Assembly (NCBI GenBank): GCA_024636955.1
Contig: JAGXGB010000048.1
Coordinates: 1 to 64,000 of the forward strand
DNA length: 64,000 nt
Reading direction: 5' to 3'
Source: Bacteroidales bacterium
Lineage (GTDB): Bacteria; Bacteroidota; Bacteroidia; Bacteroidales; Lentimicrobiaceae
The notes beneath the pieces were generated by a model. It saw only the letters and a list, made by a program, of their open reading frames with translations, was not told the DNA's origin and did not search any database. Positions within the stretch are counted from its first letter, which is position 1. Each line of letters starts with the position of its first letter. This document shows positions 10,218 through 18,672 of this stretch, piece after piece. Position numbers and translations under genes: made by a program.

Positions 10218-11351
10218 TTATCGGTCAATATCAGGTATAACCAGGTCGAAGGTGCCCATAATGGCCACAAGGTCAGCTATTTTCCATCCTTTTGCAATGT
10301 TGTTTATAGCAAAGAGGTTTGAGAAACCGGGTGAGCGGAATTTCATCCTGTATGGATTCTTTTTGCCATCAGAGATAACATATACTCCAAATTCCCCACG
10401 TCCGGTTTCCACTCTCTGGTAGTATTCGCCTTCAGGTAATTTGGTAACCCCTTTCATTTTGACTGCATAGTCGCCTTCAGGAATATTATCAATCAACTGC
10501 TCAATAATATCCATTGATTCGAACATCTCCAATATGCGAAGGTGATAACGAGTGAATGTATCACCGTCAGTACCCATAATCTCGTTGAATTTCACATAAG
10601 GATAAGCACTGTAAGGTTGTTTCTTACGAATATCGCAAGAGAAACCTGATGCACGTCCGCTTGGGCCTGTAACACCATAGGCGATAGCCTCTTCTTTTGA
10701 AAGGATACCAACACCTTTGGTTCTTTCCCTGAAAATAACATTACCGGTAAGTAGCCGTTCGTATTCAGGAAGTTTAGCCCTGAATTTTTTGATGAATGCT
10801 TTTACGTCACGTTGGAAATTTGGGTGAATATCAAACATAACACCGCCCGGTATACTGTAATTCAGTGTCAACCGGGCGCCACAGGTTTCTTCAAAGATGT
10901 CAAGGATGTCTTCTCGGTCTCGAAGGCCATAGAAGAATGTTGTAAGAGCTCCCATATCCATACCGAAGGCACACCACCACAATTGGTGTGATGCAATTCG
11001 TTGAAGTTCATCAAATATTGTACGAATGTACTTTGCCCTTTCAGGCACTTCTACCTGAAGTGCTTTCTCAACGCAAAGACTAACGGCCTCATTATTCATA
11101 TGAGCAGCCAAATAGTCCATTCGGTCAGTAAGATGGGGAATCTGAATATAAGTCAGGCTCTCGGTCATCTTTTCAATACCGCTATGTATATAGCCAATAT
11201 GAGGCTGCACATTCAGAACCTTTTCACCCTCAAGCTTTACCAAAAGGCGAAGAACACCATGCGTACTGGGGTGCTGTGGTCCCATGTTGACGAGATAATC
11301 ATCGGTCTTTATCTCATCACTTGTTAAATATACTTCTTTATATTCTGCCAT
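10218..11351 (-). CDS. nuoD: NADH-quinone oxidoreductase subunit D (49-kDa type)
   Basis: Peripheral-arm subunit of 377 residues forming the quinone pocket with NuoB. The N-terminal NMGPQHPSTHGVLR loop and HIGYIHSGIEKM are canonical, and IPDIDR ends the chain. Here nuoD is separate from nuoC, with only two bases between them, unlike the fused nuoCD of Bacteroides and many Proteobacteria. Such tight spacing suggests translational coupling. Confidence 0.97.
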   Translation of the reverse strand: MAEYKEVYLTSDEIKTDDYLVNMGPQHPSTHGVLRLLVKLEGEKVLNVQPHIGYIHSGIEKMTESLTYIQIPHLTDRMDYLAAHMNNEAVSLCVEKALQVEVPERAKYIRTIFDELQRIASHQLWWCAFGMDMGALTTFFYGLRDREDILDIFEETCGARLTLNYSIPGGVMFDIHPNFQRDVKAFIKKFRAKLPEYERLLTGNVIFRERTKGVGILSKEEAIAYGVTGPSGRASGFSCDIRKKQPYSAYPYVKFNEIMGTDGDTFTRYHLRILEMFESMDIIEQLIDNIPEGDYAVKMKGVTKLPEGEYYQRVETGRGEFGVYVISDGKKNPYRMKFRSPGFSNLFAINNIAKGWKIADLVAIMGTFDLVIPDIDR

Positions 11352-11353
11352 GG

Positions 11354-11809
11354 TTATCGGGATACAATGTGAACATCATCCTGGTAGTCCTTACGAAGTG
11401 GGTAGCCCCATGTATCATCAAGGAACAGCCTGCGCGGTTCGGGATGGTTGTTAAACTTAATGCCTAGCAAATCAAAAGCTTCGTTTTCATGAGGATCGGC
11501 AGTTGGCCATATATCACTCACTGAGTCAACTGAAGGATTTTCCCTGCCGATAGTCTTTACTTTTATTACTATTACGTGATTATGAGATGTTGATTCAAGA
11601 TGGTAAATAACCTGAAGGTGGTCGGGGAAATCTGCACCTGTTAAGCAGATCAGATAATCAAATGCCATTTCAGGATTATTCTTCATCTGCAACATGAAAT
11701 CATGCAGTTTATCAACCGGTATGAAAGCTTCAACATACTCAAAGCCCATCTTAATCTGGGCTTCAGGTAGCAGGCTACTGATTGATTGAATAAGCGAATC
11801 GTTTGTCAT
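11354..11809 (-). CDS. nuoC: NADH-quinone oxidoreductase subunit C (30-kDa type)
   Basis: Peripheral-arm subunit of 151 residues. The family signature near the C-terminus is seen as WPTADPHENEAFDLLGIKF, followed by HPEPRRLFLDDTWGYPLRKD. It supports NuoD structurally and has no cofactor. It lies 25 bases after nuoB and two bases before nuoD. Confidence 0.96.
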   Translation of the reverse strand: MTNDSLIQSISSLLPEAQIKMGFEYVEAFIPVDKLHDFMLQMKNNPEMAFDYLICLTGADFPDHLQVIYHLESTSHNHVIVIKVKTIGRENPSVDSVSDIWPTADPHENEAFDLLGIKFNNHPEPRRLFLDDTWGYPLRKDYQDDVHIVSR

Positions 11810-11834
11810 ATGGTTCTATTTTGGCTTATTCTGA

Positions 11835-12359
11835 TTATTTTTTTACTTTTTTCGCTGAAAAGTAGCGTTCATGGCGAATCTTCTTCTGGAGCTGCATTAG
11901 TCCGAAAAGGAACGCTTCAGGACGCGGTGGGCATCCCGGAATGTACACATCTACCGGTATAACGTGGTCAGCTCCTTTAACAATGGAATAGCTGTTGTAA
12001 TAAAAAGGACCACCTGATATAGCACAGGCACCCATAGCCATCACATATTTTGGATCAGCCATCTGATCATAGAGGCGCTTCAATACCGGAGCCATTTTGT
12101 AGTTTATGGAACCGCTTATAACGATCATGTCAGCCTGACGTGGAGTAGCACGGGCAACCTCCATTCCAAACCTTGAGAAATCATGTCGTGAAGCTCCAAC
12201 TGCCATAAATTCAATTGCACAGCAACGTGTACCAAAAGTTAATGGCCATAATGAGTTTGATCGTGCCCAGTTTAATAGGTCATCAAGTTTGGTAGTAATG
12301 ATGCTACCTCCTTCGTGTGACTCAATTATTGGATAATCTTTGCCTATTTTCTCTTTCAT
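11835..12359 (-). CDS. nuoB: NADH-quinone oxidoreductase subunit B
   Basis: Peripheral-arm subunit of 174 residues that binds cluster N2, the last electron carrier before quinone. Tandem cysteines at about positions 46-47 (TRCCAIEFM), the later GAC and the final GCPPRPEA supply the four ligands. The loop [16 protein letters not shown] is conserved. It follows nuoA by 39 bases. Confidence 0.97.
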   Translation of the reverse strand: MKEKIGKDYPIIESHEGGSIITTKLDDLLNWARSNSLWPLTFGTRCCAIEFMAVGASRHDFSRFGMEVARATPRQADMIVISGSINYKMAPVLKRLYDQMADPKYVMAMGACAISGGPFYYNSYSIVKGADHVIPVDVYIPGCPPRPEAFLFGLMQLQKKIRHERYFSAKKVKK

Positions 12360-12398
12360 GCTTTTATTTTCGAGCTGTTACTCTTTTCTGTTAAGATG

Positions 12399-12749
12399 TT
12401 ATTCCCATTTCAAGGCATGCTTCTTCCATCCGTAGAATAGTCCTAATCCAAGCACGGTAAAGAAGATGAGGATCTCAATAAACGCTGTCATACCTGCTTC
12501 CCTAACTACAGTTGCCCATGGAAAGATGAAAACCGTTTCAACGTCAAAGATCAAAAAGATAATGGCAAACAGGTAATACCCCACTGTATACTGTAGCCAT
12601 GAACCTCCAATGGTCTCAATACCACATTCATAAGGCTCAAATTTTAGTGGATTGTATGAACTGGGCGGCACAAAGGTGGAAAACAAAATAGCCCCACCAA
12701 CCAGCACCACTCCTAAAATGAAGAATAATACAAGTGATTGACTTTCCAT
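12399..12749 (-). CDS. nuoA: NADH-quinone oxidoreductase subunit A
   Basis: First gene of the operon, 116 residues with three membrane helices. The conserved loop KFEPYECGIE holds the cysteine that changes exposure between active and deactive states in the family, and LIFDVETVFIFPW is canonical. The start is ATG at 12749. It lies about 25 bases downstream of the predicted transcription start from the promoter at 12781-12814. Confidence 0.96.
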   Translation of the reverse strand: MESQSLVLFFILGVVLVGGAILFSTFVPPSSYNPLKFEPYECGIETIGGSWLQYTVGYYLFAIIFLIFDVETVFIFPWATVVREAGMTAFIEILIFFTVLGLGLFYGWKKHALKWE

Positions 12750-12780
12750 ATATATTCAAGTATCTATATTTATAGGGTGA

Positions 12781-12814
12781 CAAAAGTAGAAAATGTAATA
12801 AACTTATTGTACAA
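12781..12814 (-). promoter_or_regulatory. Candidate nuo operon promoter, Bacteroidota type
   Basis: On the minus strand, TTG at 12812-12814 is followed after 23 bases by TACTTTTG at 12781-12788, an exact match to the -7 consensus TAnnTTTG. The 23-base spacing is at the long end of the usual range. The leader to nuoA would be about 25 bases. Confidence 0.55.
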
Positions 12815-12912
12815 CTTTTTTGAGGAATGGCTAATTTAGAATCATTATAATTTACCAAATTGCAACTAGCTCAATCTCAATATCGTTGATCAATTGTTAA
12901 AGATTTCTTAAA

Positions 12913-12946
12913 TTGTATAAGGTGTGTGTTTGATTGTGTACATTTG
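12913..12946 (+). promoter_or_regulatory. Candidate promoter for metal cassette gene 1
   Basis: TTG at 12913-12915, a 23-base spacer and an exact TACATTTG at 12939-12946 lie just upstream of the ATG at 12967. The leader would be about 14 bases. The long spacer lowers confidence. Confidence 0.4.
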
Positions 12947-12966
12947 CTGAATAATTGCTACTTATA

Positions 12967-13422
12967 ATGAGTGTAACTGCAAAACGCTTAGTTGCTTTAC
13001 TTCTTCTGGTTGTGTTTCTCATGCCATCAACCGGTCTAATGCTGTATGTTCATAAATGTAACATGAGCAATAGCACTGTATACAATACAGGAGAAATGGA
13101 ATTTTGCTGTTCACAAAATGTATCTGACGATAAAAATCACCATCATTCGTTTGATTTCTTGTATCATGGTGCAATTGAACAGGCTAGTAGTCTTTCAGCG
13201 CTCCCATGTTGTGAAGACACTGGCATGTTTGTTAAGATAGGGGATGTATTTGTTACTCAAACCATCAGCACTCTGATTTCACTGCTTCCGGTTTTTACTT
13301 TATCCAATACCATCTATCTCCCATTCGATAACTTACTTACAGGTAATCTTATCCTGTATGATCAAAGTGAATATCCTCCTGAATTACCGCCATACCTCAA
13401 ATATTCATCATTGAGAATTTGA
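12967..13422 (+). CDS. Secreted Cys/His-rich protein, HYC_CC_PP-like
   Basis: A 151-residue protein with an N-terminal signal sequence or anchor. It carries HKC at about 29-31, CC at 47-48, HHH at 58-60, a second CC at 81-82 and a C-terminal YPPELPPYL. This arrangement resembles the small HYC_CC_PP family that sits beside metal-related TonB receptors in Bacteroidota; here the first motif is HKC rather than HYC. The role is presumably metal binding in the periplasm, which is inference. I chose ATG at 12967 over the upstream TTG at 12955, because the signal peptide then begins MSVTAKR. The gene precedes the TonB receptor gene by 83 bases on the same strand. Confidence 0.75.
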   Translation: MSVTAKRLVALLLLVVFLMPSTGLMLYVHKCNMSNSTVYNTGEMEFCCSQNVSDDKNHHHSFDFLYHGAIEQASSLSALPCCEDTGMFVKIGDVFVTQTISTLISLLPVFTLSNTIYLPFDNLLTGNLILYDQSEYPPELPPYLKYSSLRI

Positions 13423-13505
13423 TTTTTTTCTGTTTGATAGAATTAAGGCACTGTTAACACAGGCTGAATTAACTATTATTTAATTTTTAAAAAACAGAAA
13501 ATACA

Positions 13506-15722
13506 ATGAAGAAGCTAGCAGCTTTTATACTAATAATAATAATGGGCACAGGTTTTGCCTATGCTCAACAGGCTATCAAAGGATCAGTTTATGAAATTGA
13601 TGCCGCAGGCAAAAAAGTTCCACTTCCTTTTGCCAATGTATATTGGGAAGGAACAACAAGCGGAACAGTATCTGATGAAAAGGGTAGCTTTAGTTTGCCA
13701 GATAATGCAGCCTCTGCCAGGCTTATTGCCAGTTTTGTTGGTTTTACCAATGACACTATTACAATAAACTCACATTCCAGGCAAGAGATCATTCTTCGTA
13801 AAGGATCTGATCTGGCAGCTGTCAATATCACAGAGAAACTTGAAGGAAGTTTTATTTCAAAGATCAAGCCTATCAAAACCGAAGTAATTACCGTTGCGGG
13901 GCTACAAAAACTCGCTTGCTGCAATCTATCGGAGAGCTTTGAAAACAATGCTACAGTTGATGTAGGATTTGCTGATGCTGTTACCGGTGCACGGCAAATT
14001 CAAATGTTGGGACTGGCCGGTGTTTATAGCCAGCTCATGGTTGAAAACATACCTTTTACAAGGGGATTAGGCTCTGCCTTTGGATTAACATACATACCGG
14101 GTACCTGGATGGAATCTATCCAAATTTCAAAAGGAACATCTTCTGTTATCAATGGATATGAATCAACTACCGGACAGATAAATGCTGAAATGCGTAAGCC
14201 ATGGAACACTGATAAGTTCTTCCTGAATGCATACTTAAACAATGAGGGGCGTTATGAACTTAATGCCCATGCATCAGCAAGGTTAAACGAACGATTCAGT
14301 ACTCTGGTACTTGCCCACACATCACAGCAAGTGTTGAAAAATGACATGAATCATGATGGATTTCTTGATACACCCTTATCATCACAAATTAATCTTTCAA
14401 ACCGCTGGAGTTATGAAAAAGCAGGGGTGACCGAAAGTAAGTTTGGGATTAACTTCCTGCAAGACCGCAGAACCGGTGGACAATTAATTGATCATAATAC
14501 CAGCGATGCTATTACCAATGGTAATTATGTGATGGAAGTGACCACCCGCAGGTTACAAGCGTATGATAAAACGGGTTTTATGTTTAAAAACAGACCCAAT
14601 ACAAGCATCGGACTTATTTTTAGTGGACTTTATCATGAGCAGGAAAGCATGTTTGGCAGAACAAACTATGATGCCCGTCAGCTTGGTTTTTATGGTAATG
14701 CCATTCTTCAAACCGGTAGCCCGGTGCATGGAGTTAGTACAGGCTTTAGTTTGATGTACGACGATTATGATGAAGTATATGCCGACAGTAGTTTTTCAAG
14801 GGTAGAATCAGTGCCTGGTGCTTTTGCCCAATATACATTTACACCTAATGAAAAAATGAATTTCATTGCCGGTATGCGTGTTGATCATCATAATCTTCAT
14901 GGTATAATGTACACGCCAAGGGTTCACTTTAAAGTTAACTTGTTTGAGAATACGGTATTGAGGAGTTCAGCAGGTAAGGGCTACCGCAGCCCGTCAATAC
15001 TTGCCGAGAACACCGGTATGCTGGTTAGCTCCAGGCAACTTGTTTTCCGTGAGGACTTTAAGCTAGAAGAAGCATGGAACTATGGTGTTAATATCACTCA
15101 AGAGTTTAACTTAACAGACGAAAGAAAAGCAACCTTAACTGTCGACTTTTATCGCACTGATTTCATTAACCAGGTAGTTGTTGACCTTGATGAGGCTTAT
15201 AATAAGGTAATATTCTATAATCTTGATGGCGAGTCATATTCTAACAGTTTTCAAGTTGATCTTTCAGTAAATCTCTTTGAAAGATTTGATTTCACCGCAG
15301 CTTACCGTTTAAATGACACAAAAGTAACCACTGCCGGAGCTCTGCGTGAAAGGCCGCTTGTTAGTCGTCATAAGGGCTTATTTACCATGTCATACGCTAC
15401 GCGTTTTGATAAATGGAAGTTTGACTTTACCAGTCAATACAATGGAAGCACTCGCTTACCTGAGGGCATAGTTTTACCCGAGCCACATGCCGGACAAACC
15501 TATTCACCCGATTATATAACAATTCATAGTCAAATAACCCGTAAATTTAAGAAATGGGATGCATACATTGGCGCTGAAAACCTTACTAATTTTAAACAAG
15601 AACATCCTGTTTTAGGATATGATGCTCCATTTGCTGACCGCTTTGATGCCGGAATGGTTTGGGGACCTATTTTCGGACGTATGTTCTATGGGGGAATAAG
15701 GTACAGTATTCCACATGAATAA
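13506..15722 (+). CDS. TonB-dependent outer membrane receptor, probable metal-related
   Basis: A 738-residue receptor with signal peptide (cleavage after AYAQ), an N-terminal CarboxypepD_reg-like domain at about 22-100, a plug domain, and a beta-barrel ending in a terminal strand GGIRYSIPHE. The plug contains LACCNLSESFENN, a Cys pair also seen by memory in heavy-metal-linked Bacteroidota receptors. It lies between a Cys/His-rich secreted protein gene and an HMA-domain protein gene, so copper or a similar ion, or its chelate, is the likely substrate. That is inference from context. No riboswitch or regulator binding site was recognised upstream. Confidence 0.85.
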   Translation: MKKLAAFILIIIMGTGFAYAQQAIKGSVYEIDAAGKKVPLPFANVYWEGTTSGTVSDEKGSFSLPDNAASARLIASFVGFTNDTITINSHSRQEIILRKGSDLAAVNITEKLEGSFISKIKPIKTEVITVAGLQKLACCNLSESFENNATVDVGFADAVTGARQIQMLGLAGVYSQLMVENIPFTRGLGSAFGLTYIPGTWMESIQISKGTSSVINGYESTTGQINAEMRKPWNTDKFFLNAYLNNEGRYELNAHASARLNERFSTLVLAHTSQQVLKNDMNHDGFLDTPLSSQINLSNRWSYEKAGVTESKFGINFLQDRRTGGQLIDHNTSDAITNGNYVMEVTTRRLQAYDKTGFMFKNRPNTSIGLIFSGLYHEQESMFGRTNYDARQLGFYGNAILQTGSPVHGVSTGFSLMYDDYDEVYADSSFSRVESVPGAFAQYTFTPNEKMNFIAGMRVDHHNLHGIMYTPRVHFKVNLFENTVLRSSAGKGYRSPSILAENTGMLVSSRQLVFREDFKLEEAWNYGVNITQEFNLTDERKATLTVDFYRTDFINQVVVDLDEAYNKVIFYNLDGESYSNSFQVDLSVNLFERFDFTAAYRLNDTKVTTAGALRERPLVSRHKGLFTMSYATRFDKWKFDFTSQYNGSTRLPEGIVLPEPHAGQTYSPDYITIHSQITRKFKKWDAYIGAENLTNFKQEHPVLGYDAPFADRFDAGMVWGPIFGRMFYGGIRYSIPHE

Positions 15723-15891
15723 TTGCATTGATAATTCTTTGTCAATGATTGCTGTGGCAAGGTAATTGTTAATACTGGAAAGATTATAAGATGAAATATT
15801 TGCATCAATAAAAAAATGCAAAATGGATTAGCAGTTCGATAACTGTGAAACTTAACATTAAACCACTATTATAAAATTGAAAGAAAGCAAT

Positions 15892-16266
15892 ATGAGAAAA
15901 CTAAAGAACATTTCAGCATTATTAATCATGCTGTTGGTAACAGGCAGTATTTCTGCACAGAATGCGAAAACAGAAGAGGTTGATATCAAGGTTTCATCAC
16001 AATGTACTATGTGCAAGGAGCGTATTGAACGTACACTTGCTTTTGAAAAAGGTGTAATCAAATCAAATCTTGATCTTGAAACTCACACTGTTAAAGTAAC
16101 TTATAAGAATGGCAAAACAACCCCTGAAGCACTCAGGAAAGCAATTTCAGATGTAGGTTATGATGCTGATGATGTTGCTGGTGATGCAAAGGCATATGCT
16201 AAATTACCTGATTGTTGCAAGAAGGAAGCTGACCGCGTTGATCCGCATGCAGGCCATAATCACTAA
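15892..16266 (+). CDS. Secreted heavy-metal-associated (HMA) domain protein
   Basis: A 124-residue protein: signal peptide to about residue 22, then one HMA fold with the metal-binding CTMC at residues 38-41. The C-terminal tail has a CC pair and HAGHNH, which could bind a second ion. Free-standing periplasmic HMA proteins act as copper chaperones or sponges. The ATG at 15892 is preferred to a TTG at 15877 because it gives a clean signal peptide. It lies 169 bases after the receptor gene. Its stop overlaps the stop of the convergent yhdH-like gene by four bases. Confidence 0.88.
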   Translation: MRKLKNISALLIMLLVTGSISAQNAKTEEVDIKVSSQCTMCKERIERTLAFEKGVIKSNLDLETHTVKVTYKNGKTTPEALRKAISDVGYDADDVAGDAKAYAKLPDCCKKEADRVDPHAGHNH

Positions 16267-17255
16267 TGCTTAACTACAATACGGCCACGAATTTTACCCT
16301 GAAGTATCAATTCAATTTTACCGGGTAAATCAGATAAATTAACAGTAGTGGAGATCTGATGCAATGCATCAGGTCTCCATTCTTTTTCCAACAAATGCCA
16401 AAGTGATTTCCTTAAGGTCATGGGAGTGGTGGCTGAATCAACCCCCAGCAAATTAATGCCATTTAATATAAAAGGGAACACAGTTGTATTGAGTTCAGGT
16501 GAGTTGGCATTGCCACAACAGGCTACATTGCCATGTCTCTGGCAACCTTTTAAAACCGTAGCAAGTATATTTCCACCTACAGTATCAATTGCCCCTGCCC
16601 AACGAGGGCGTATCAATAACTTGCCGCTTTTGTCATCTACATCTTCACGTGAAAATATTACTGAAGCACCCAGTGAATTCAGGTATGAAGTTTCATCAGT
16701 TTTTCCGGTCGCGGCAATTACATCATAGCCAAGTTTTGCAAGAATATTAATTGCCAGGCTCCCTAATCCCCCTGTAGCACCTGTAACGAGAACCGGTCCC
16801 TGTGTTGGGTGCTGGCCATTCTGTAACATTTTATGTATTGCAAGTGCTGCTGTGAAACCTGCTGTACCAAGCATCATGCTTTCTTCGGGTGATAATTTAT
16901 CAGGTAAATGCATTGCCCACTCAACCGGAACACTGATGTACTGACCAAAACCTCCTGCAGTATTCATGCCCAGGTCGTTACCGCAAACCAAAGCATAGTC
17001 ACCTTCTTTGAAATCTGATGACTTTGACCTGACTACAATTCCACAAGAGTCAATACCCGGTGTGTGTGGATATTGCCTTGTTATTCCTTTATTGCCATGA
17101 GAAGAAAGGGCATCCTTATAATTGAGTGAAGAATACAATACCTTGATGAGTAGATCATTATCAGGTAAATCAGAGACCCTAAGTTCTTTAATTAAAGGTC
17201 TGATGCCAGTACCGGTTTCTTCTGCTACAAGTGCTGTATACTTTTCTTCTATCAT
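16263..17255 (-). CDS. YhdH/AcuI-type quinone oxidoreductase (MDR family)
   Basis: A 330-residue medium-chain dehydrogenase/reductase without structural zinc. The SSLNYKDALS motif, HTPGIDSCGIV and the NADPH-binding GATGGLGSLAINILAKLGY match the YhdH/YhfP group, which includes acrylyl-CoA reductase AcuI. It would reduce an activated double bond with NADPH in the cytosol; the true substrate is unknown here. It starts 34 bases after the stop of the thioredoxin-like gene and may be cotranscribed with it. Confidence 0.85.
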   Translation of the reverse strand: MIEEKYTALVAEETGTGIRPLIKELRVSDLPDNDLLIKVLYSSLNYKDALSSHGNKGITRQYPHTPGIDSCGIVVRSKSSDFKEGDYALVCGNDLGMNTAGGFGQYISVPVEWAMHLPDKLSPEESMMLGTAGFTAALAIHKMLQNGQHPTQGPVLVTGATGGLGSLAINILAKLGYDVIAATGKTDETSYLNSLGASVIFSREDVDDKSGKLLIRPRWAGAIDTVGGNILATVLKGCQRHGNVACCGNANSPELNTTVFPFILNGINLLGVDSATTPMTLRKSLWHLLEKEWRPDALHQISTTVNLSDLPGKIELILQGKIRGRIVVKH

Positions 17256-17289
17256 TTTTGATATTACTAGTTTCCCGTTGACATCTGGT

Positions 17290-17850
17290 TTACAATGACT
17301 TCAACTCATTAAATTCACTCCACGACATCACCTTATATTGGTCGCCGCCATAGTACTTTAATAATGGTAGGAGGTCTTCAGGCGTTTTATAACCTTTTAG
17401 CTTATACAACCATTCGCTGTCACCGTCGAGGATAACATACGACGGATATCTCATCTCTTGTTTTAGCAAGGCGAGAGCTAATTGATGCGGTGATTTTGGT
17501 TTTGATGGGTCAGTACTAACAAATTCCTGTTTCTTAAATGTAACAGGCTCTTTTTGTTCAGCATTGAATTTTACCGCATAGTAATTGTTATTGATATAAT
17601 CAACTACAGCCGGATCCATAAATGTCTCCTTATCCATCTTCTTACACCGGCCACACCAGTCAGTGTATACGTCCACAAATATCTTCCTCGGTTTTTTCTT
17701 ATTCTTTTTAACAGCTTCTTCAAACGTATACCATTTGATGGTAGGCTTTGCTTCATTTGCAGCGTCAGTTTTTTCTTGTGAGAAAGCCGAAGGGATTGCC
17801 AATGTACTAATCAATATTATTGCCAGAAAGAGAGTACTTATACGTTTCAT
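17290..17850 (-). CDS. Periplasmic thioredoxin-like protein
   Basis: A 186-residue protein with a signal peptide (cleavage near SAFSQ). Its thioredoxin-fold domain carries the redox motif WCGRC at residues 65-69, within DVYTDWCGRCKKMD. It belongs to the Thioredoxin_7/DUF255-like group common in Bacteroidota, which act as disulfide reductases in the periplasm. The partner protein is unknown. It is followed at 34 bases by the YhdH-type gene. Confidence 0.85.
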   Translation of the reverse strand: MKRISTLFLAIILISTLAIPSAFSQEKTDAANEAKPTIKWYTFEEAVKKNKKKPRKIFVDVYTDWCGRCKKMDKETFMDPAVVDYINNNYYAVKFNAEQKEPVTFKKQEFVSTDPSKPKSPHQLALALLKQEMRYPSYVILDGDSEWLYKLKGYKTPEDLLPLLKYYGGDQYKVMSWSEFNELKSL

Positions 17851-17982
17851 TATTTGACTTTTTTAGTGTGTTTGCTAATGGTTAAAGTTTGTGCAATATA
17901 ACTATTAAATGTTCTTAGCGGAAATTACAGTGTCTTTTTATTGAAATCAAGCTTTATTCAGTAATAGAATACTAAAAGCATA

Positions 17983-18067
17983 CAGTTACTCTACGGTTAC
18001 TCTACCTTAAGGGGTAGACTAACCGTAGAGTAACCGTACTCTAACCGTAGAGTAACCGTAGAGTAAA
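17983..18067. repeat. 11-nt unit array with orientation switch (array A)
   Basis: Eight phased units of 11 nt lie just downstream of the smpB stop. Read on the plus strand, two units of type GTTACTCTACG come first, then a centre TTAAGG, then five units of type AGTAACCGTAG. The two halves are inverse complements and could form a long imperfect hairpin. There is no ORF and no intrinsic-terminator T-run. It shares its design with array B at 51973-52051. Confidence 0.85.
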
Positions 18068-18078
18068 AGGTAACCCAG

Positions 18079-18525
18079 CTAATCCCGATGTCGGTCAATT
18101 TCACGCTGTGTATCTTTAGTTTTAAGTGTTTCTCTCTTATCGTAGTTCTTTTTTCCTTTTGCTATCGCTATTTTAAGTTTAGCTAGTCCTTTCTCGTTTA
18201 TAAAAAGGAGGGTAGGTATAATAGTAAGGCCTTTTTCATCAGTTTTAGTTTGTAGTTTGCGAAGTTCTCTCTTACTTAGTAATAACTTACGATCACGCTT
18301 TGGTTCATGGTTTGCATAAGTGCCATACTTGTATTCGCTGATGTGAAGGTTTTTCACAAACAACTCACTGCCAATAAACTGACAGTAGGCATCAGTTAAA
18401 TTAGCCTTGCCTTCGCGAACTGATTTAATTTCAGTTCCGGTAAGAATGATGCCAGCAATGAAATCTTCTGTTAGAAAATATTCAAATGAAGCCTTTTTAT
18501 TCCTGATGCTAATTGTTGTATTCAT
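18079..18525 (-). CDS. smpB: SsrA-binding protein SmpB
   Basis: A 148-residue protein that binds tmRNA and brings it to stalled ribosomes for trans-translation. The [20 protein letters not shown] segment, HISEY and the C-terminal basic helix [14 protein letters not shown] identify it. The start is ATG at 18525; the longer form from 18561 would add residues unlike the family. A promoter lies at 18544-18571, giving a very short leader. Confidence 0.96.
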   Translation of the reverse strand: MNTTISIRNKKASFEYFLTEDFIAGIILTGTEIKSVREGKANLTDAYCQFIGSELFVKNLHISEYKYGTYANHEPKRDRKLLLSKRELRKLQTKTDEKGLTIIPTLLFINEKGLAKLKIAIAKGKKNYDKRETLKTKDTQREIDRHRD

Positions 18526-18543
18526 TATTATGGGAGTGAATTG

Positions 18544-18571
18544 CAAAGATAATGAAACCAACTGTTCGCAA
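18544..18571 (-). promoter_or_regulatory. Candidate smpB promoter
   Basis: Minus-strand TTG at 18569-18571, a 17-base spacer and an exact TATCTTTG at 18544-18551 match the Bacteroidota promoter form. It ends 18 bases before the ATG at 18525, which supports that start. Confidence 0.5.
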
Positions 18572-18585
18572 AAAGGTTTAAAAGC

Positions 18586-18621
18586 AAATCACCCCGTGCA
18601 ATGAAGCAGACGAGGTGATTT
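18586..18621 (-). terminator. Probable terminator of thiamin receptor gene
   Basis: AAATCACC at 18586-18593 pairs with GGTGATTT at 18614-18621, extended by CGT/ACG after a mismatch. On the minus strand it is followed by TTTGCTTTTAAA. It lies about 50 bases after the receptor stop. Confidence 0.55.
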
Positions 18622-18672
18622 AAAAGTCGAGTACTGGTTAGTAACTGTTTTAGCAGTTGGAGTTATATGGTC

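Noticed and set aside
9094-11351. Search for nuoE, nuoF or nuoG remnants between nuoD and nuoH
   Set aside because: Only 35 bases lie between the two genes, so no remnant is possible there.
12637-12858. Alternative frame over the nuoA start
   Set aside because: It overlaps the nuoA coding region and promoter in another frame, and its product has no family-like features.
15797-15826. Inverted TTTGCAT/ATGCAAA near the HMA gene
   Set aside because: A 7-bp AT-rich stem without a T-run or known operator form, likely chance.
17983-18067. Possible CRISPR-like array
   Set aside because: Units are 11 nt with no spacers, orientation flips within the array and no cas genes are near. The same holds for array B at 51973-52051.
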